A stretch of DNA of 64,000 nt from Roseateles depolymerans (GTDB lineage: Bacteria; Pseudomonadota; Gammaproteobacteria; Burkholderiales; Burkholderiaceae_C). Below, one piece after another: positions 50,130 through 64,000 of the stretch. Below the pieces are notes generated by a model. That model ran no database searches. It was not told the DNA's origin and saw nothing but the letters and a program-made list of their open reading frames with translations. Within the stretch, counting starts at the first letter, position 1. Every line of letters begins with the position of its first letter. The translations under genes and the position numbers were made by a program. Location: assembly GCF_003387155.1 (NCBI RefSeq), contig NZ_QUMT01000003.1:644134-708133 (forward strand), given 5' to 3'.

Positions 50130-50139
50130 CCCCCCCCCC
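50130..50139 (+). repeat. Homopolymer C10
   Basis: Ten consecutive C in the spacer between the inverted repeat and the rpoC terminator; non-coding. Confidence 0.9.
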
Positions 50140-50164
50140 ACCCAACCACCCTGGCCCCAAGCCA

Positions 50165-50203
50165 AGAAAAAAGGCTGCCGCCCTTCCGGGTCAGCAGCCT
50201 TTC
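50165..50203 (-). terminator. Terminator of the rpoBC operon
   Basis: Minus strand: AAGGCTGC and GCAGCCTT stem with an inner partly paired loop, then TTTTTTC. About 53 bp beyond the rpoC stop. Confidence 0.9.
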
Positions 50204-50255
50204 TGGCTGATCCACGCTGACAGCTTTCACTGCCAGCGCGGAGGGCTCAAGACGC

Positions 50256-53200
50256 TCAAGCGTTGGGCGTGTCGTCCGCATCGAGGGCGGACAGTTGCAC
50301 TGCCGCCATTTCCTCGGCTTCCTGCATGGCGATGGAGCGGCGCTCTGCGTCGTCCATTTCTTCCTTGACGCGACGCGCCTGGTGGAAGGCCATACCGGTA
50401 CCGGCCGGGATCAGACGACCCACGATCACGTTTTCCTTCAGACCGCGCAGCTCATCGCGCTTGCCCATGATGGCCGCTTCGGTCAGCACGCGGGTGGTTT
50501 CCTGGAAGGAAGCCGCGGAGATGAACGAATCGGTGGACAGCGAAGCCTTGGTGATACCCAGCAGCACGTCGGAGTGGGTGGCGATGATTTTGCCTTCGCC
50601 ACGCAGACGGTCGTTGGTATCCAGCAGCTCCGAGCGCTCGACCTGCTCGCCGGTGATGTAGGACGAATCGCCCGGGTTGACGATCTGAACGCGGCGCAGC
50701 ATCTGGCGAACGATCACCTCGATGTGCTTGTCGTTGATCTTCACGCCCTGCAGACGGTACACGTCCTGCACTTCGTCCACGATGTAGCGAGCCAGTTCCT
50801 CGATCCCCAGCAGGCGCAGGATGTCCTGCGGATCTGCCGGGCCGTCGACGATCAGTTCGCCGCGGTTCACCACCTGACCTTCGTGCACCAGGATGTTCTT
50901 TTCCTTGGGCACCAGCACTTCGTGCTTGCGGCCTTCCGGATCGGTGATTTCCAGGCGAACCTTGCCCTTGGTCTCCTTACCGAACGACACGGTACCGGTC
51001 TGCTCGGCCAGCACACCTGCGTCCTTGGGCGAACGGGCTTCGAAGAGCTCGGCCACACGCGGCAGACCGCCGGTAATGTCGCGGGTCTTCTGACCTTCCA
51101 CCGGGATACGGGCCAGCACTTCGCCGGGCGCCAGGTCCTGGCCGTCGCGGATCTGGATCAGCGCGCCGACCTGGAAGCCGATCGTCACCGAGTGATCGGT
51201 GCCGGGGATCTTCACTTCCTGGCCCTGCGCATCCAGCAGCTTGACCTGCGGACGCACCACCTTGGCAGCACCACGACGCTTCGGATCGATCACCACCAGG
51301 GTGGACAGACCCGTCACTTCGTCGACCTGCTTGGCCACGGTCACGCCTTCCTCGACGTTCTCGAACTTCGCCTGACCGGCGAATTCCGTGATGATCGGGC
51401 GGGTCAGCGGGTCCCAGTTGGCCAGGATGGTGCCAGCCTTGATGGTCTGGTCAGCCTTGATGTTGAGCAGCGCACCGTACGGCACCTTGTGACGCTCGCG
51501 CTCACGGCCGTGCGGGTCGGAGATGACGATTTCGCCGGAACGGGAAATCACCACCAGCTCGCCCTTGCCGTTCGTCACGTAGCGCATCGTGGCGTTGAAG
51601 CCGATGATGCCGTCCGACTTGGCTTCCACGCTCGAGGCCACGGCAGCACGCGAAGCGGCACCACCGATGTGGAAGGTACGCATCGTCAGCTGCGTGCCCG
51701 GCTCACCGATCGACTGTGCGGCGATCACGCCCACAGCCTCACCGGTGTTGACCAGACCGCCACGGCCCAGGTCGCGGCCATAGCACTTGGCGCACAGACC
51801 GAAACGCGTGCCGCAGGTCAGCGGCGTGCGGACCTTCACCTCGTCCACGCCGGCTTGTTCCAGCAGGTCCAGCGTGTCTTCGTCCAGCATGTTGCCGGCG
51901 GTCAGCAGCAGTGCCTGCGTTTCCGGATGCAGAACGTCCACGGCAGCCACGCGACCCAGGATGCGGTCACGCAGGGACTCGATCACCTCACCGCCTTCCA
52001 CCAGGGCGCGCATGTTGATGCCGTTGTCGGTGCCGCAATCGGATTCGGTCACGACCAGATCCTGCGTCACGTCCACCAGACGACGGGTCAGGTAGCCCGA
52101 GTTTGCCGTCTTCAGCGCCGTATCCGCCAGGCCCTTACGAGCACCGTGGGTGGAGATGAAGTACTGCAGAACGTTCAGACCTTCGCGGAAGTTCGCGGTA
52201 ATCGGCGTCTCAATGATGGAGCCATCCGGCTTGGCCATCAGGCCCCGCATACCGGCCAGCTGGCGGATCTGGGCCGCGCTACCGCGGGCACCGGAGTCAG
52301 CCATCATGTAGATGGAGTTGAAGGACTCCTGCTCCACTTCCTTGCCGTTGCGGTCCAGGATCTTTTCCTTGGACAGCTGCGACATCATCACCTTGCCGAC
52401 CTCGTCACCGGTCTTGCCCCAGATGTCCACCACCTTGTTGTAGCGTTCACCGGCGGTCACCAGACCCGAGACGTACTGCTGCTCGATCTCCTTGACTTCC
52501 TTCTCGGCGCGATCGATCAGCTCGACCTTCTGCTTGGGCACCAGCATGTCGTCGATGGCGATCGAGATGCCGGCGCGCGTGGCCAGGCGGAAGCCGGACT
52601 GCAGCAGCTTGTCTGCCAGCACCACGGTTTCCTTCAGGCCGCACTTGCGGAAGGAGGTGTTGATCAGGCGCGAGATTTCCTTCTTCTTAAGCGCCTTGTT
52701 GATGTTGCTGAAGGGCAGGCCCTTGGGCAGGATTTCCGACAGGATCGCGCGACCGACGGTGGTGTCCACCAGCTTGGTCTCGGGAATCCATTCACCGGAG
52801 TCCTTGTCCTTGGAGTACTCGGTCAGGCGCACGCTGATCTTGGCGGTCACTTCCACGGCGCCGGTGTCCAGCGCGCGGATGACTTCGGCGATGTCCGAGA
52901 ACACCATGCCTTCGCCGCGACCGTTCGTACGCTCACGGGTGGCGTAGTACAAACCCAGCACCACGTCTTGCGACGGGACGATGGACGGCTCGCCCGACGC
53001 CGGGAACAGCACGTTGTTGGACGCCAGCATCAGCACGCGGGCTTCCATCTGCGCTTCGATGGACAGCGGCACGTGAACGGCCATCTGGTCACCGTCGAAG
53101 TCGGCGTTGAAGGCCGCGCAGACGAGCGGATGCAGCTGGATCGCCTTGCCTTCGATCAGCACCGGTTCAAAGGCCTGGATGCCCAGGCGGTGCAGCGTCG

Positions 53201-54473
53201 GGGCGCGGTTCAGCAGGACCGGGTGTTCCTTGATGACTTCTTCAAGGATGTCCCAGACCACCGGCGTGCCGGATTCGACTTCCTTCTTCGCCGCCTTGAT
53301 GGTGGTGGCGATGCCCATCGCCTCCAGGCGCGAGAAGATGAAGGGCTTGAACAGCTCCAGCGCCATCAGCTTGGGCAGGCCGCACTGATGCAGCTTGAGC
53401 GTCGGGCCCACGGTAATCACCGAACGGCCGGAATAGTCGACGCGCTTGCCCAGCAGGTTCTGACGGAAACGACCGCTCTTGCCCTTGATCATGTCGGCCA
53501 GCGACTTGAGGGCACGCTTGTTCGCACCGGTCATCGCCTTGCCGCGACGGCCGTTGTCCAGCAGCGAGTCCACGGCTTCCTGCAGCATGCGCTTTTCGTT
53601 GCGCACGATGATCTCAGGGGCCTTGAGCTCCAGCAGACGAGCCAGACGGTTGTTGCGGTTGATGACGCGACGATAGAGGTCGTTCAGGTCGGAGGTCGCG
53701 AAGCGGCCGCCGTCCAGCGGCACCAGCGGACGCAGGTCCGGCGGCAGCACCGGCAGCACTTCCAGCACCATCCAGTTCGGCTTGATGCCCGAACGCTTGA
53801 AGGCCTCCATGACCTTGAGGCGCTTGGAGTTCTTCTTGACCTTGAGCTCCGAGCCGGTCATGTCGTTGCGCAGGCGATCGATCTCGACGTCGAGATCCAT
53901 CTCCTCCAGCAGCTTCTTGATGCCTTCGGCGCCCATCAGCGCGATGAACTCGTCACCGTACTCGATGCGCTTGGCGTCGTAGTCGTCCTCCGACATGATG
54001 CTGAACTTCTTCAGCGGGGTCATGCCGGGGTCCACCACCACGTAGGCTTCGAAGTACAGCACGCGCTCGATGTCGCGCAGCGTCATGTCCAGCACCAGGC
54101 CCAGACGGGACGGCAGGGACTTCAGGAACCAGATGTGGGCGCAGGGCGCGGCCAGGTCGATGTGACCCATGCGCTCACGACGCACCTTGGTCTGGGTGAC
54201 TTCAACGCCGCACTTCTCGCAGATCACGCCACGGTGCTTCAGGCGCTTGTACTTGCCGCACAGGCACTCGTAGTCCTTGATCGGGCCGAAGATCTTGGCG
54301 CAGAACAGGCCATCACGTTCCGGCTTGAACGTCCGGTAGTTGATGGTCTCGGGCTTCTTCACTTCACCGAAGGACCACGAACGGATCTTCTCGGGCGAAG
54401 CCAGCCCGATCTTGATCGCGTCGAAGTGCTCGTCCGGCGTGAATTGCTTGAACAGGTCCAGCAAACCTTTCAT
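50256..54473 (-). CDS. rpoC: RNA polymerase beta' subunit
   Basis: 1405 aa. The zinc ribbon near residue 70 ([20 protein letters not shown]) and the catalytic Mg2+ loop [14 protein letters not shown] are intact, as is the second zinc site ([14 protein letters not shown]). Start [20 protein letters not shown] follows rpoB by 18 bp. Confidence 0.99.
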   Translation of the reverse strand: MKGLLDLFKQFTPDEHFDAIKIGLASPEKIRSWSFGEVKKPETINYRTFKPERDGLFCAKIFGPIKDYECLCGKYKRLKHRGVICEKCGVEVTQTKVRRERMGHIDLAAPCAHIWFLKSLPSRLGLVLDMTLRDIERVLYFEAYVVVDPGMTPLKKFSIMSEDDYDAKRIEYGDEFIALMGAEGIKKLLEEMDLDVEIDRLRNDMTGSELKVKKNSKRLKVMEAFKRSGIKPNWMVLEVLPVLPPDLRPLVPLDGGRFATSDLNDLYRRVINRNNRLARLLELKAPEIIVRNEKRMLQEAVDSLLDNGRRGKAMTGANKRALKSLADMIKGKSGRFRQNLLGKRVDYSGRSVITVGPTLKLHQCGLPKLMALELFKPFIFSRLEAMGIATTIKAAKKEVESGTPVVWDILEEVIKEHPVLLNRAPTLHRLGIQAFEPVLIEGKAIQLHPLVCAAFNADFDGDQMAVHVPLSIEAQMEARVLMLASNNVLFPASGEPSIVPSQDVVLGLYYATRERTNGRGEGMVFSDIAEVIRALDTGAVEVTAKISVRLTEYSKDKDSGEWIPETKLVDTTVGRAILSEILPKGLPFSNINKALKKKEISRLINTSFRKCGLKETVVLADKLLQSGFRLATRAGISIAIDDMLVPKQKVELIDRAEKEVKEIEQQYVSGLVTAGERYNKVVDIWGKTGDEVGKVMMSQLSKEKILDRNGKEVEQESFNSIYMMADSGARGSAAQIRQLAGMRGLMAKPDGSIIETPITANFREGLNVLQYFISTHGARKGLADTALKTANSGYLTRRLVDVTQDLVVTESDCGTDNGINMRALVEGGEVIESLRDRILGRVAAVDVLHPETQALLLTAGNMLDEDTLDLLEQAGVDEVKVRTPLTCGTRFGLCAKCYGRDLGRGGLVNTGEAVGVIAAQSIGEPGTQLTMRTFHIGGAASRAAVASSVEAKSDGIIGFNATMRYVTNGKGELVVISRSGEIVISDPHGRERERHKVPYGALLNIKADQTIKAGTILANWDPLTRPIITEFAGQAKFENVEEGVTVAKQVDEVTGLSTLVVIDPKRRGAAKVVRPQVKLLDAQGQEVKIPGTDHSVTIGFQVGALIQIRDGQDLAPGEVLARIPVEGQKTRDITGGLPRVAELFEARSPKDAGVLAEQTGTVSFGKETKGKVRLEITDPEGRKHEVLVPKEKNILVHEGQVVNRGELIVDGPADPQDILRLLGIEELARYIVDEVQDVYRLQGVKINDKHIEVIVRQMLRRVQIVNPGDSSYITGEQVERSELLDTNDRLRGEGKIIATHSDVLLGITKASLSTDSFISAASFQETTRVLTEAAIMGKRDELRGLKENVIVGRLIPAGTGMAFHQARRVKEEMDDAERRSIAMQEAEEMAAVQLSALDADDTPNA

Positions 54474-54491
54474 GTGTCTCTCCTGTTCCCT

Positions 54492-58613
<4,122 letters not shown>

Positions 58614-59053
58614 AAACACTCCGTGTCGAGTGCGCCCCTGGCCGTGGTGCGCACCGCGTCGGCGACTGGCTGTTCGGGCATTGCACCCGAAGCTTGGTGG
58701 TTGGCCACTACCAACCGCTGGCGGACAACCCCGGCGAGCCGGACCTGACCGAAGGCGTTGCACCCCCGCATCATTCCCGGCCAAACCGCGGCCCGACCAA
58801 ACCGTTCTCTGCAGTCGGATCAGAGAACACTTGAAAGAACCGCACATGATACATGCTGCGATGCTTTCAGGTGCTCTTGTCAAGCCCAAGGCCCTGACAA
58901 CAACCCTACTATGAGCGCTTTGTACCGGATATCCATCCCTTGGGGGACGGCTTCAGGACGAAGGCCCTTAAACGCGGAAAGGGGAGGCCCGTTGGGACCC
59001 CCCCTCTCGCGGAGAAGAACCGGCGGGCCAGGCCTGCCGGTTCTCCAAGGTCA
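58614..59053 (-). promoter_or_regulatory. rplL-rpoB spacer with attenuator-like hairpin
   Basis: 440-bp gene-free spacer. Just after the rplL stop, AGAACCGGC (59016-59024) and GCCGGTTCT (59036-59044) form a nine-pair stem followed on the transcribed strand by TCTCC, not a T-tract. In E. coli the same spacer holds a partial terminator and an RNase III site that lower rpoBC relative to L12; this hairpin is a plausible counterpart. The rest shows no protein-like frame. Confidence 0.6.
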
Positions 59054-59434
59054 TTACTTGAGTTCGACCTTGGCGCCGGCTTCTTCCAGCTTCTTCTTGG
59101 CAGCTTCGGCGTCGGCCTTGGCAATGCCTTCCTTGACCGGCTTCGGAGCGCCGTCGACCAGGTCCTTGGCTTCCTTCAGACCCAGACCGGTGATTTCGCG
59201 CACGGCCTTGATGACGGACACCTTGTTGGCGCCGGCGTCGGTCAGGACGACGTTGAATTCGGTCTTCTCTTCAGCGGCAGCAGCGCCAGCGCCGGCAGCG
59301 CCGCCAGCAGCGGGAGCAGCCATCGAAGCGGCGGACACGCCAAACTTCTCTTCAATTGCCTTGACCAGATCGTTCAGTTCCAGAACGGTCATGCTGTCCA
59401 GAGCGGACAGGAATGCGTCTTTGTCGAATGCCAT
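59054..59434 (-). CDS. rplL: 50S ribosomal protein L7/L12
   Basis: 126-aa stalk protein. The N-terminal dimer part, an Ala/Gly-rich hinge (residues ~36-55) and the C-terminal factor-binding domain ([19 protein letters not shown]) are all visible. 42 bp after rplJ. Confidence 0.98.
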   Translation of the reverse strand: MAFDKDAFLSALDSMTVLELNDLVKAIEEKFGVSAASMAAPAAGGAAGAGAAAAEEKTEFNVVLTDAGANKVSVIKAVREITGLGLKEAKDLVDGAPKPVKEGIAKADAEAAKKKLEEAGAKVELK

Positions 59435-59476
59435 GATAGTTTCCTAAATACAGAGGGTTTCTTGGGGGTGCGTCGT

Positions 59477-60001
59477 TCAGGCAGCAGCGTCGGCCGGGGC
59501 TTCGGCTTCTGCGCCGCCGCCACGTTGCTGAGCCAGGGCAGCCAGCACGGCCGCGGTGCGTTGCACCGGCGACTTGAGCAGGCCAGCCAGTTGGGACAGC
59601 AGGACTTCCTTGCTGGGCACGGATGCCAGGGCCTTCAGGCCGTCAACATCCAGAGCCTTGCCGCCATAGGCGCCACCCTTGAGGACGAGCTTGTCGTTGG
59701 TCTTGGCAAAGTCAGCGATGACTTTGGCAGCCGCGACAGCATCTTCCGAAAAGCCGTAGATCAGCGGACCGACCATGGCATCCGAAGCAGCCTCGAACGA
59801 GGTGCCGGCCACAGCGCGACGGGCCAGGGTGTTCTTCAGCACATGAAGATACACGCCTTGCGCACGCGCGGTGACACGCAGCTTGTTCAGGGCTTCAACG
59901 GTGAGGCCACGGTACTCGGCCAGCGCCAGCGTCTGCGACTTGGCAGCTTGCGCCGCCACGTCCGACACAACGGCTGCTTTCTCGTTGCGATTGAGACTCA
60001 A
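59477..60001 (-). CDS. rplJ: 50S ribosomal protein L10
   Basis: 174-aa stalk base that binds L12 dimers and, in E. coli, represses its own m[23 protein letters not shown] is the usual start, but the codon is TTG (59999-60001), with AGGAG six bases upstream. C-terminal Ala-rich tail. Confidence 0.96.
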   Translation of the reverse strand: MSLNRNEKAAVVSDVAAQAAKSQTLALAEYRGLTVEALNKLRVTARAQGVYLHVLKNTLARRAVAGTSFEAASDAMVGPLIYGFSEDAVAAAKVIADFAKTNDKLVLKGGAYGGKALDVDGLKALASVPSKEVLLSQLAGLLKSPVQRTAAVLAALAQQRGGGAEAEAPADAAA

Positions 60002-60308
60002 GGTCTACTCCTCACATTACGCCCGTGATCCGACACTCGCGTGTCTCGTCTTGGGCACCGGATTCAGCGACCTTCTGTCGGGATCAGGAAACCATCTGGA
60101 GGCACAAAGCCTGGCCAGAGATCAGATCCTTTCAGCGGGACCGCCATCTGCGCTGGCGGGAGGCCGAAGCCTCCGATTAAGCAAACTCCCCGGGACTGCA
60201 GGAGTTCACGCCAGCGGTCTTGGATGACCCGGGCCGGTGTTACCACCGACCCGACCCACCAATTCATCAGCGCGACGCCAGACTCGCGTCACGCCTCATC
60301 TGAGTCGC
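60002..60308 (-). promoter_or_regulatory. Probable L10 leader
   Basis: 307-nt leader between rplA and rplJ. Two adjacent hairpins: GGAGGC-TTCG-GCCTCC (60159-60174) and CGCCA...TGGCG (~60141-60159). L10 autoregulation acts on a structured leader here in other bacteria; I infer the same by position. No gene. Confidence 0.55.
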
Positions 60309-61016
60309 TTAGGCGGCAGCCGCGGCGTTGATGGTCGCGACGTCCACACGGGCGCCAACGCCCATGGTGGAGGACACAGCCACCTTGCGCAGGTACACAC
60401 CCTTGCTGGTTGCCGGCTTGGCCTTGTTCAGGGCTTCGACCAGGGCGCGCAGGTTGCCTTCCAGCTTCTCGGTGTCGAACGAACGACGGCCGATGGTGGC
60501 GTGCACGATGCCTGCCTTGTCGATACGGAACTGGACCTGACCGGCCTTGGCGTTCTTCACGGCGGTGGCGACGTCCGGGGTCACGGTGCCGACCTTCGGG
60601 TTCGGCATCAGGCCACGGGGGCCCAGGATCTGACCCAGGGTACCGACCACACGCATGGTGTCGGGCGAGGCGATCACGACGTCGAAGGGCATGTCGCCAG
60701 CCTTCACGCGTTCAGCCAGGTCTTCCATGCCGACGACGTCGGCACCGGCGGCCTTGGCTTCTTCAGCCTTGGCGCCCTGGGCGAACACGGCCACGCGCTT
60801 GGTCTTGCCGATGCCGTTGGGCATCACGACGGCGCCACGAACCACCTGGTCCGACTTCTTGGCGTCCACGCCCAGCTGGACGGAGACGTCGATCGATTCG
60901 TCGAACTTGGCGTTGGCGCATTCCTTCACCAGGTTCAGCGCGTCAGCCAGGGGATACAGCTTGGTCGTTTCGACCTTGCCTTGCAGAGCTTGTTGACGCT
61001 TGGTCAGCTTGGCCAT
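60309..61016 (-). CDS. rplA: 50S ribosomal protein L1
   Basis: 235-aa stalk protein. [16 protein letters not shown] and [19 protein letters not shown] are diagnostic. The ATG lies one base after the rplK stop, implying coupling; L1 usually represses this pair. Confidence 0.98.
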   Translation of the reverse strand: MAKLTKRQQALQGKVETTKLYPLADALNLVKECANAKFDESIDVSVQLGVDAKKSDQVVRGAVVMPNGIGKTKRVAVFAQGAKAEEAKAAGADVVGMEDLAERVKAGDMPFDVVIASPDTMRVVGTLGQILGPRGLMPNPKVGTVTPDVATAVKNAKAGQVQFRIDKAGIVHATIGRRSFDTEKLEGNLRALVEALNKAKPATSKGVYLRKVAVSSTMGVGARVDVATINAAAAA

Positions 61017-61017
61017 G

Positions 61018-61449
61018 TCAGACACCCTCCACGATGATGCCCATCGAACGGGCAGAGCCGGCGATGGTGCGGACGGCGGCGTCCATGTCGGCGGCCGTCA
61101 GGTCCTTCTGCTTGGTCTTGGCGATTTCTTCCAGCTGGGCGCGGGTCAGCTTGCCGACCTTGTCCAGATGGGGACGCTGCGAACCCTTTTCGATCTTGGC
61201 TGCCTTCTTGATCAGCACGGTCGCCGGGGGCGACTTGATCACGAAGGTGAAGCTCTTGTCCGCGAAAGCGGTGATCACGACGGGCAGCTTGAGGCCCGGC
61301 TCATAGCTCTGCGTCTGGGCGTTGAACGCCTTGCAGAATTCCATGATGTTCAGACCACGCTGACCCAGCGCGGGACCGACCGGCGGCGAAGGATTCGCCT
61401 TGCCAGCCGGGATTTGCAGCTTGATGAAGCCGACAATCTTCTTGGCCAT
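61018..61449 (-). CDS. rplK: 50S ribosomal protein L11
   Basis: 143-aa GTPase-centre protein. [38 protein letters not shown] and the C-terminal [11 protein letters not shown] are conserved. Follows nusG by 215 bp. Confidence 0.98.
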   Translation of the reverse strand: MAKKIVGFIKLQIPAGKANPSPPVGPALGQRGLNIMEFCKAFNAQTQSYEPGLKLPVVITAFADKSFTFVIKSPPATVLIKKAAKIEKGSQRPHLDKVGKLTRAQLEEIAKTKQKDLTAADMDAAVRTIAGSARSMGIIVEGV

Positions 61450-61622
61450 GTTTTCTCCTAGCAGCGGTGCAACGGCCTCGTCGCATCGCCTGAGTGCTAA
61501 CGCAAGGGGCTCGGGAACTTGCCCTTACCCTTGCTCCTCGTGTCCGCCTCTCGTTGCAGACTGGTCACGGACAGCTTCACGGCCGGGGCCGCGGAGCACT
61601 GTCAGGCTCCATGAACAGCGCA

Positions 61623-61649
61623 GGCGCCGCGGGCTGAGCCCGGGGCGCC
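61623..61649 (-). other. Hairpin after nusG
   Basis: GGCGCC-C-CGGGC-TCA-GCCCG-C-GGCGCC, a near-perfect GC stem with one C-C mismatch, 16 bp after the nusG stop. No T-tract, so likely attenuation or processing rather than full termination. Confidence 0.55.
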
Positions 61650-61664
61650 GTGCGGGTGGAGGCG

Positions 61665-62249
61665 TCAGACCTTCTCGACTTGCGCGAAGTCCAGCTCGAC
61701 CGGCGTGGCGCGGCCGAAGATGGTGACGGACACCCGCAGCTTCGACTTGTCGTAGTTGACTTCTTCGATGCTGCCGTTGAAGTCAGTGAACGGGCCTTCC
61801 TTGACGCGAACGATCTCGCCAACGACCCACTCCACCTTGGGACGCGGCTTGTCAACGCCCTCTTGCATCTGGTTGACGATCTTCATCACCTCGGACTCCG
61901 AAATCGGAGCCGGGCGGTTCTTCGCGCCACCCACAAAGCCGGTGACCTTGGAGGTGTGCTTGACCAGGTGCCAGGTGTCGTCTTCCATCACCATTTCCAC
62001 CAGCACATAGCCGGGGAAGAAACGACGCTCGGTGACGGCCTTCTTGCCGTTCTTCAGTTCAACGACTTCTTCAGTCGGCACCAGGATGCGACCGAACTTG
62101 TCCTGCATGCCGGCGCGATCAATGCGCTCGCGCAGATTGCGCTCGACAGCCTTTTCCATGCCGGAATAGGCATGCACCACATACCAGCGCTTGGGCAGGC
62201 CGGCGGGGGCGGTCGACTCGGTCGCAACGACGTTTTGATCTTCGCTCAT
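61665..62249 (-). CDS. nusG: Transcription termination/antitermination factor NusG
   Basis: 194 aa. N-terminal NGN domain ([19 protein letters not shown]) and C-terminal KOW motif ([17 protein letters not shown]). Binds RNA polymerase, Rho and S10. 19 bp after secE. Confidence 0.98.
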   Translation of the reverse strand: MSEDQNVVATESTAPAGLPKRWYVVHAYSGMEKAVERNLRERIDRAGMQDKFGRILVPTEEVVELKNGKKAVTERRFFPGYVLVEMVMEDDTWHLVKHTSKVTGFVGGAKNRPAPISESEVMKIVNQMQEGVDKPRPKVEWVVGEIVRVKEGPFTDFNGSIEEVNYDKSKLRVSVTIFGRATPVELDFAQVEKV

Positions 62250-62268
62250 CTCGGTCCTATCTCTTCGC

Positions 62269-62652
62269 TCAGCGCTTCCAGCCCAGGATCAGGTCGTACA
62301 GCACCCATTCCAGCGTCTTGTCCGTGAGCCACAGGAACAGCGCCATGACCACCACGAAGGCAAACACGTAGAGGGTCATCTGGCGGGCTTCCTTGCCGGT
62401 CGGCCACACGACCTTGCGAACTTCCTTGACGGAGTCCTGACCGTAGGCGATCAGCGACTTGCCGGACTCGGAGGTCAGGAACGCACCCACTGCGGCGGCC
62501 AGCAGCACGATCAGCGCGCCCCACTGCACCCAAGGACCCTGCTTGCCCAGCGCATAGAACGCAACCAGCGCGGCCACGAGCAGGACGACAGCGCCCGCCA
62601 GCTTGGCCTTGTCGGCGCCGGTCGTCACTGTTTCGACTTGAGGATTGGACAT
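62269..62652 (-). CDS. secE: Protein translocase subunit SecE
   Basis: 127-aa, three-span form like E. coli. Two N-terminal spans ([20 protein letters not shown] and [14 protein letters not shown]), then [17 protein letters not shown] and the last span. Start at MSNPQVETV (62652); the upstream frame is non-conserved. Confidence 0.96.
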   Translation of the reverse strand: MSNPQVETVTTGADKAKLAGAVVLLVAALVAFYALGKQGPWVQWGALIVLLAAAVGAFLTSESGKSLIAYGQDSVKEVRKVVWPTGKEARQMTLYVFAFVVVMALFLWLTDKTLEWVLYDLILGWKR

Positions 62653-62710
62653 TGAACTCACTTCTGAACCGCTACGACACCAGGATGGTTCGTAGAACCC
62701 ACCAGCAGCA

Positions 62711-62740
62711 AAGCCCGCCGAGATCAACTCCCGCGGGCTT
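62711..62740 (-). other. Hairpin between tRNA-Trp and secE
   Basis: AAGCCCGC and GCGGGCTT arms (8 bp perfect) with a 14-base loop; TTGCTGC follows on the transcribed strand, a poor T-tract. A GATAAT element (62767-62772) lies just upstream and could start a secE transcript with this hairpin in its leader. Confidence 0.5.
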
Positions 62741-62809
62741 GGCTTGACCACTTGTTCCAGCGCTCGATTATCGCCTTAAGTTTGTTGCTTAAAGCTTATC
62801 GCTTGTCGC

Positions 62810-62885
62810 TGGCAGGGGCAGAGGGTCTCGAACCCCCAACCTTCGGTTTTGGAGACCGACGCTCTGCCAATTGAGCTATGCCCCT
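62810..62885 (-). tRNA. tRNA-Trp(CCA)
   Basis: 76 nt including encoded CCA. Acceptor AGGGGCA/TGCCCCT, anticodon loop CTCCAAA, T-loop GGTTCGAGACC. Between tuf and secE, the standard position. Confidence 0.96.
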
Positions 62886-62902
62886 GTGGCCTTCTAACTA
62901 AA

Positions 62903-64000
<1,098 letters not shown>

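Noticed and set aside
49470..50281. Minus-strand frames running through the PIN gene and the inverted repeat
   Set aside because: Arg/Gly/Pro-rich translations crossing palindromes and the C10 tract; no homology-like pattern.

Overview
The window is high-GC DNA that reads as a chromosome of a betaproteobacterium in the order Burkholderiales. The likely group is Roseateles/Mitsuaria/Leptothrix-like; this is an inference from gene order and protein style, not from a database search. Supporting signs are smg-dprA-LysM facing def-fmt, a DUF1631 protein, secDF-yajC, a ProQ-type RNA chaperone, a LivM-LivG fusion, and the str-S10-spc-alpha and secE-nusG-rplKAJL-rpoBC blocks lying side by side with two tuf genes.

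Layout. 1-4.5 kb: fmt and def on the minus strand, facing a LysM protein, dprA and smg. 4.5-10.5 kb: a DUF1631 protein and the yajC-secD-secF membrane-export operon. 10.7-20.8 kb is metabolic and transport DNA: a GntR-type regulator, a hydroxyproline-epimerase-like enzyme, a one-chain binding-protein/permease fusion, an HDOD signalling protein, an incomplete branched-chain amino acid type ABC cassette (livH, fused livMG, livF), a crotonase and a GAF protein. 21.4-25.7 kb: two related four-cysteine mini-proteins on either side of thymidine kinase, then proQ, a DTW-domain tRNA-modifying enzyme and selD. 25.8-28.3 kb: two identical initiator tRNAs and dsbD.

28.4-49 kb is the ribosomal-protein supercluster, read right to left: rpsL-rpsG-fusA-tuf-rpsJ, then rplC to rpsQ, then rplN to infA/rpmJ and rpsM-rpsK-rpsD-rpoA-rplQ. 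Signals visible in the sequence divide it into transcription units: a strong terminator after rpsJ, a promoter and leader before rplC, a terminator after rpsQ, a peroxiredoxin gene, and a near-consensus promoter with a ~315-nt leader before rplN. 49.2-50.2 kb is a small accessory patch with a PIN-domain gene, a 30-bp-arm inverted repeat and a C10 tract. 50.2-64 kb holds rpoC, rpoB, rplL, rplJ, rplA, rplK, nusG, secE, tRNA-Trp and a second, nearly identical tuf cut by the window edge.

Most of the window is core housekeeping. The items most worth a second look are the mini-protein pair, the peroxiredoxin between the S10 and spc operons, the SBP-permease fusion without an ATPase, and the inverted repeat beyond rpoC. 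I saw no CRISPR array, prophage, insertion sequence or rRNA.
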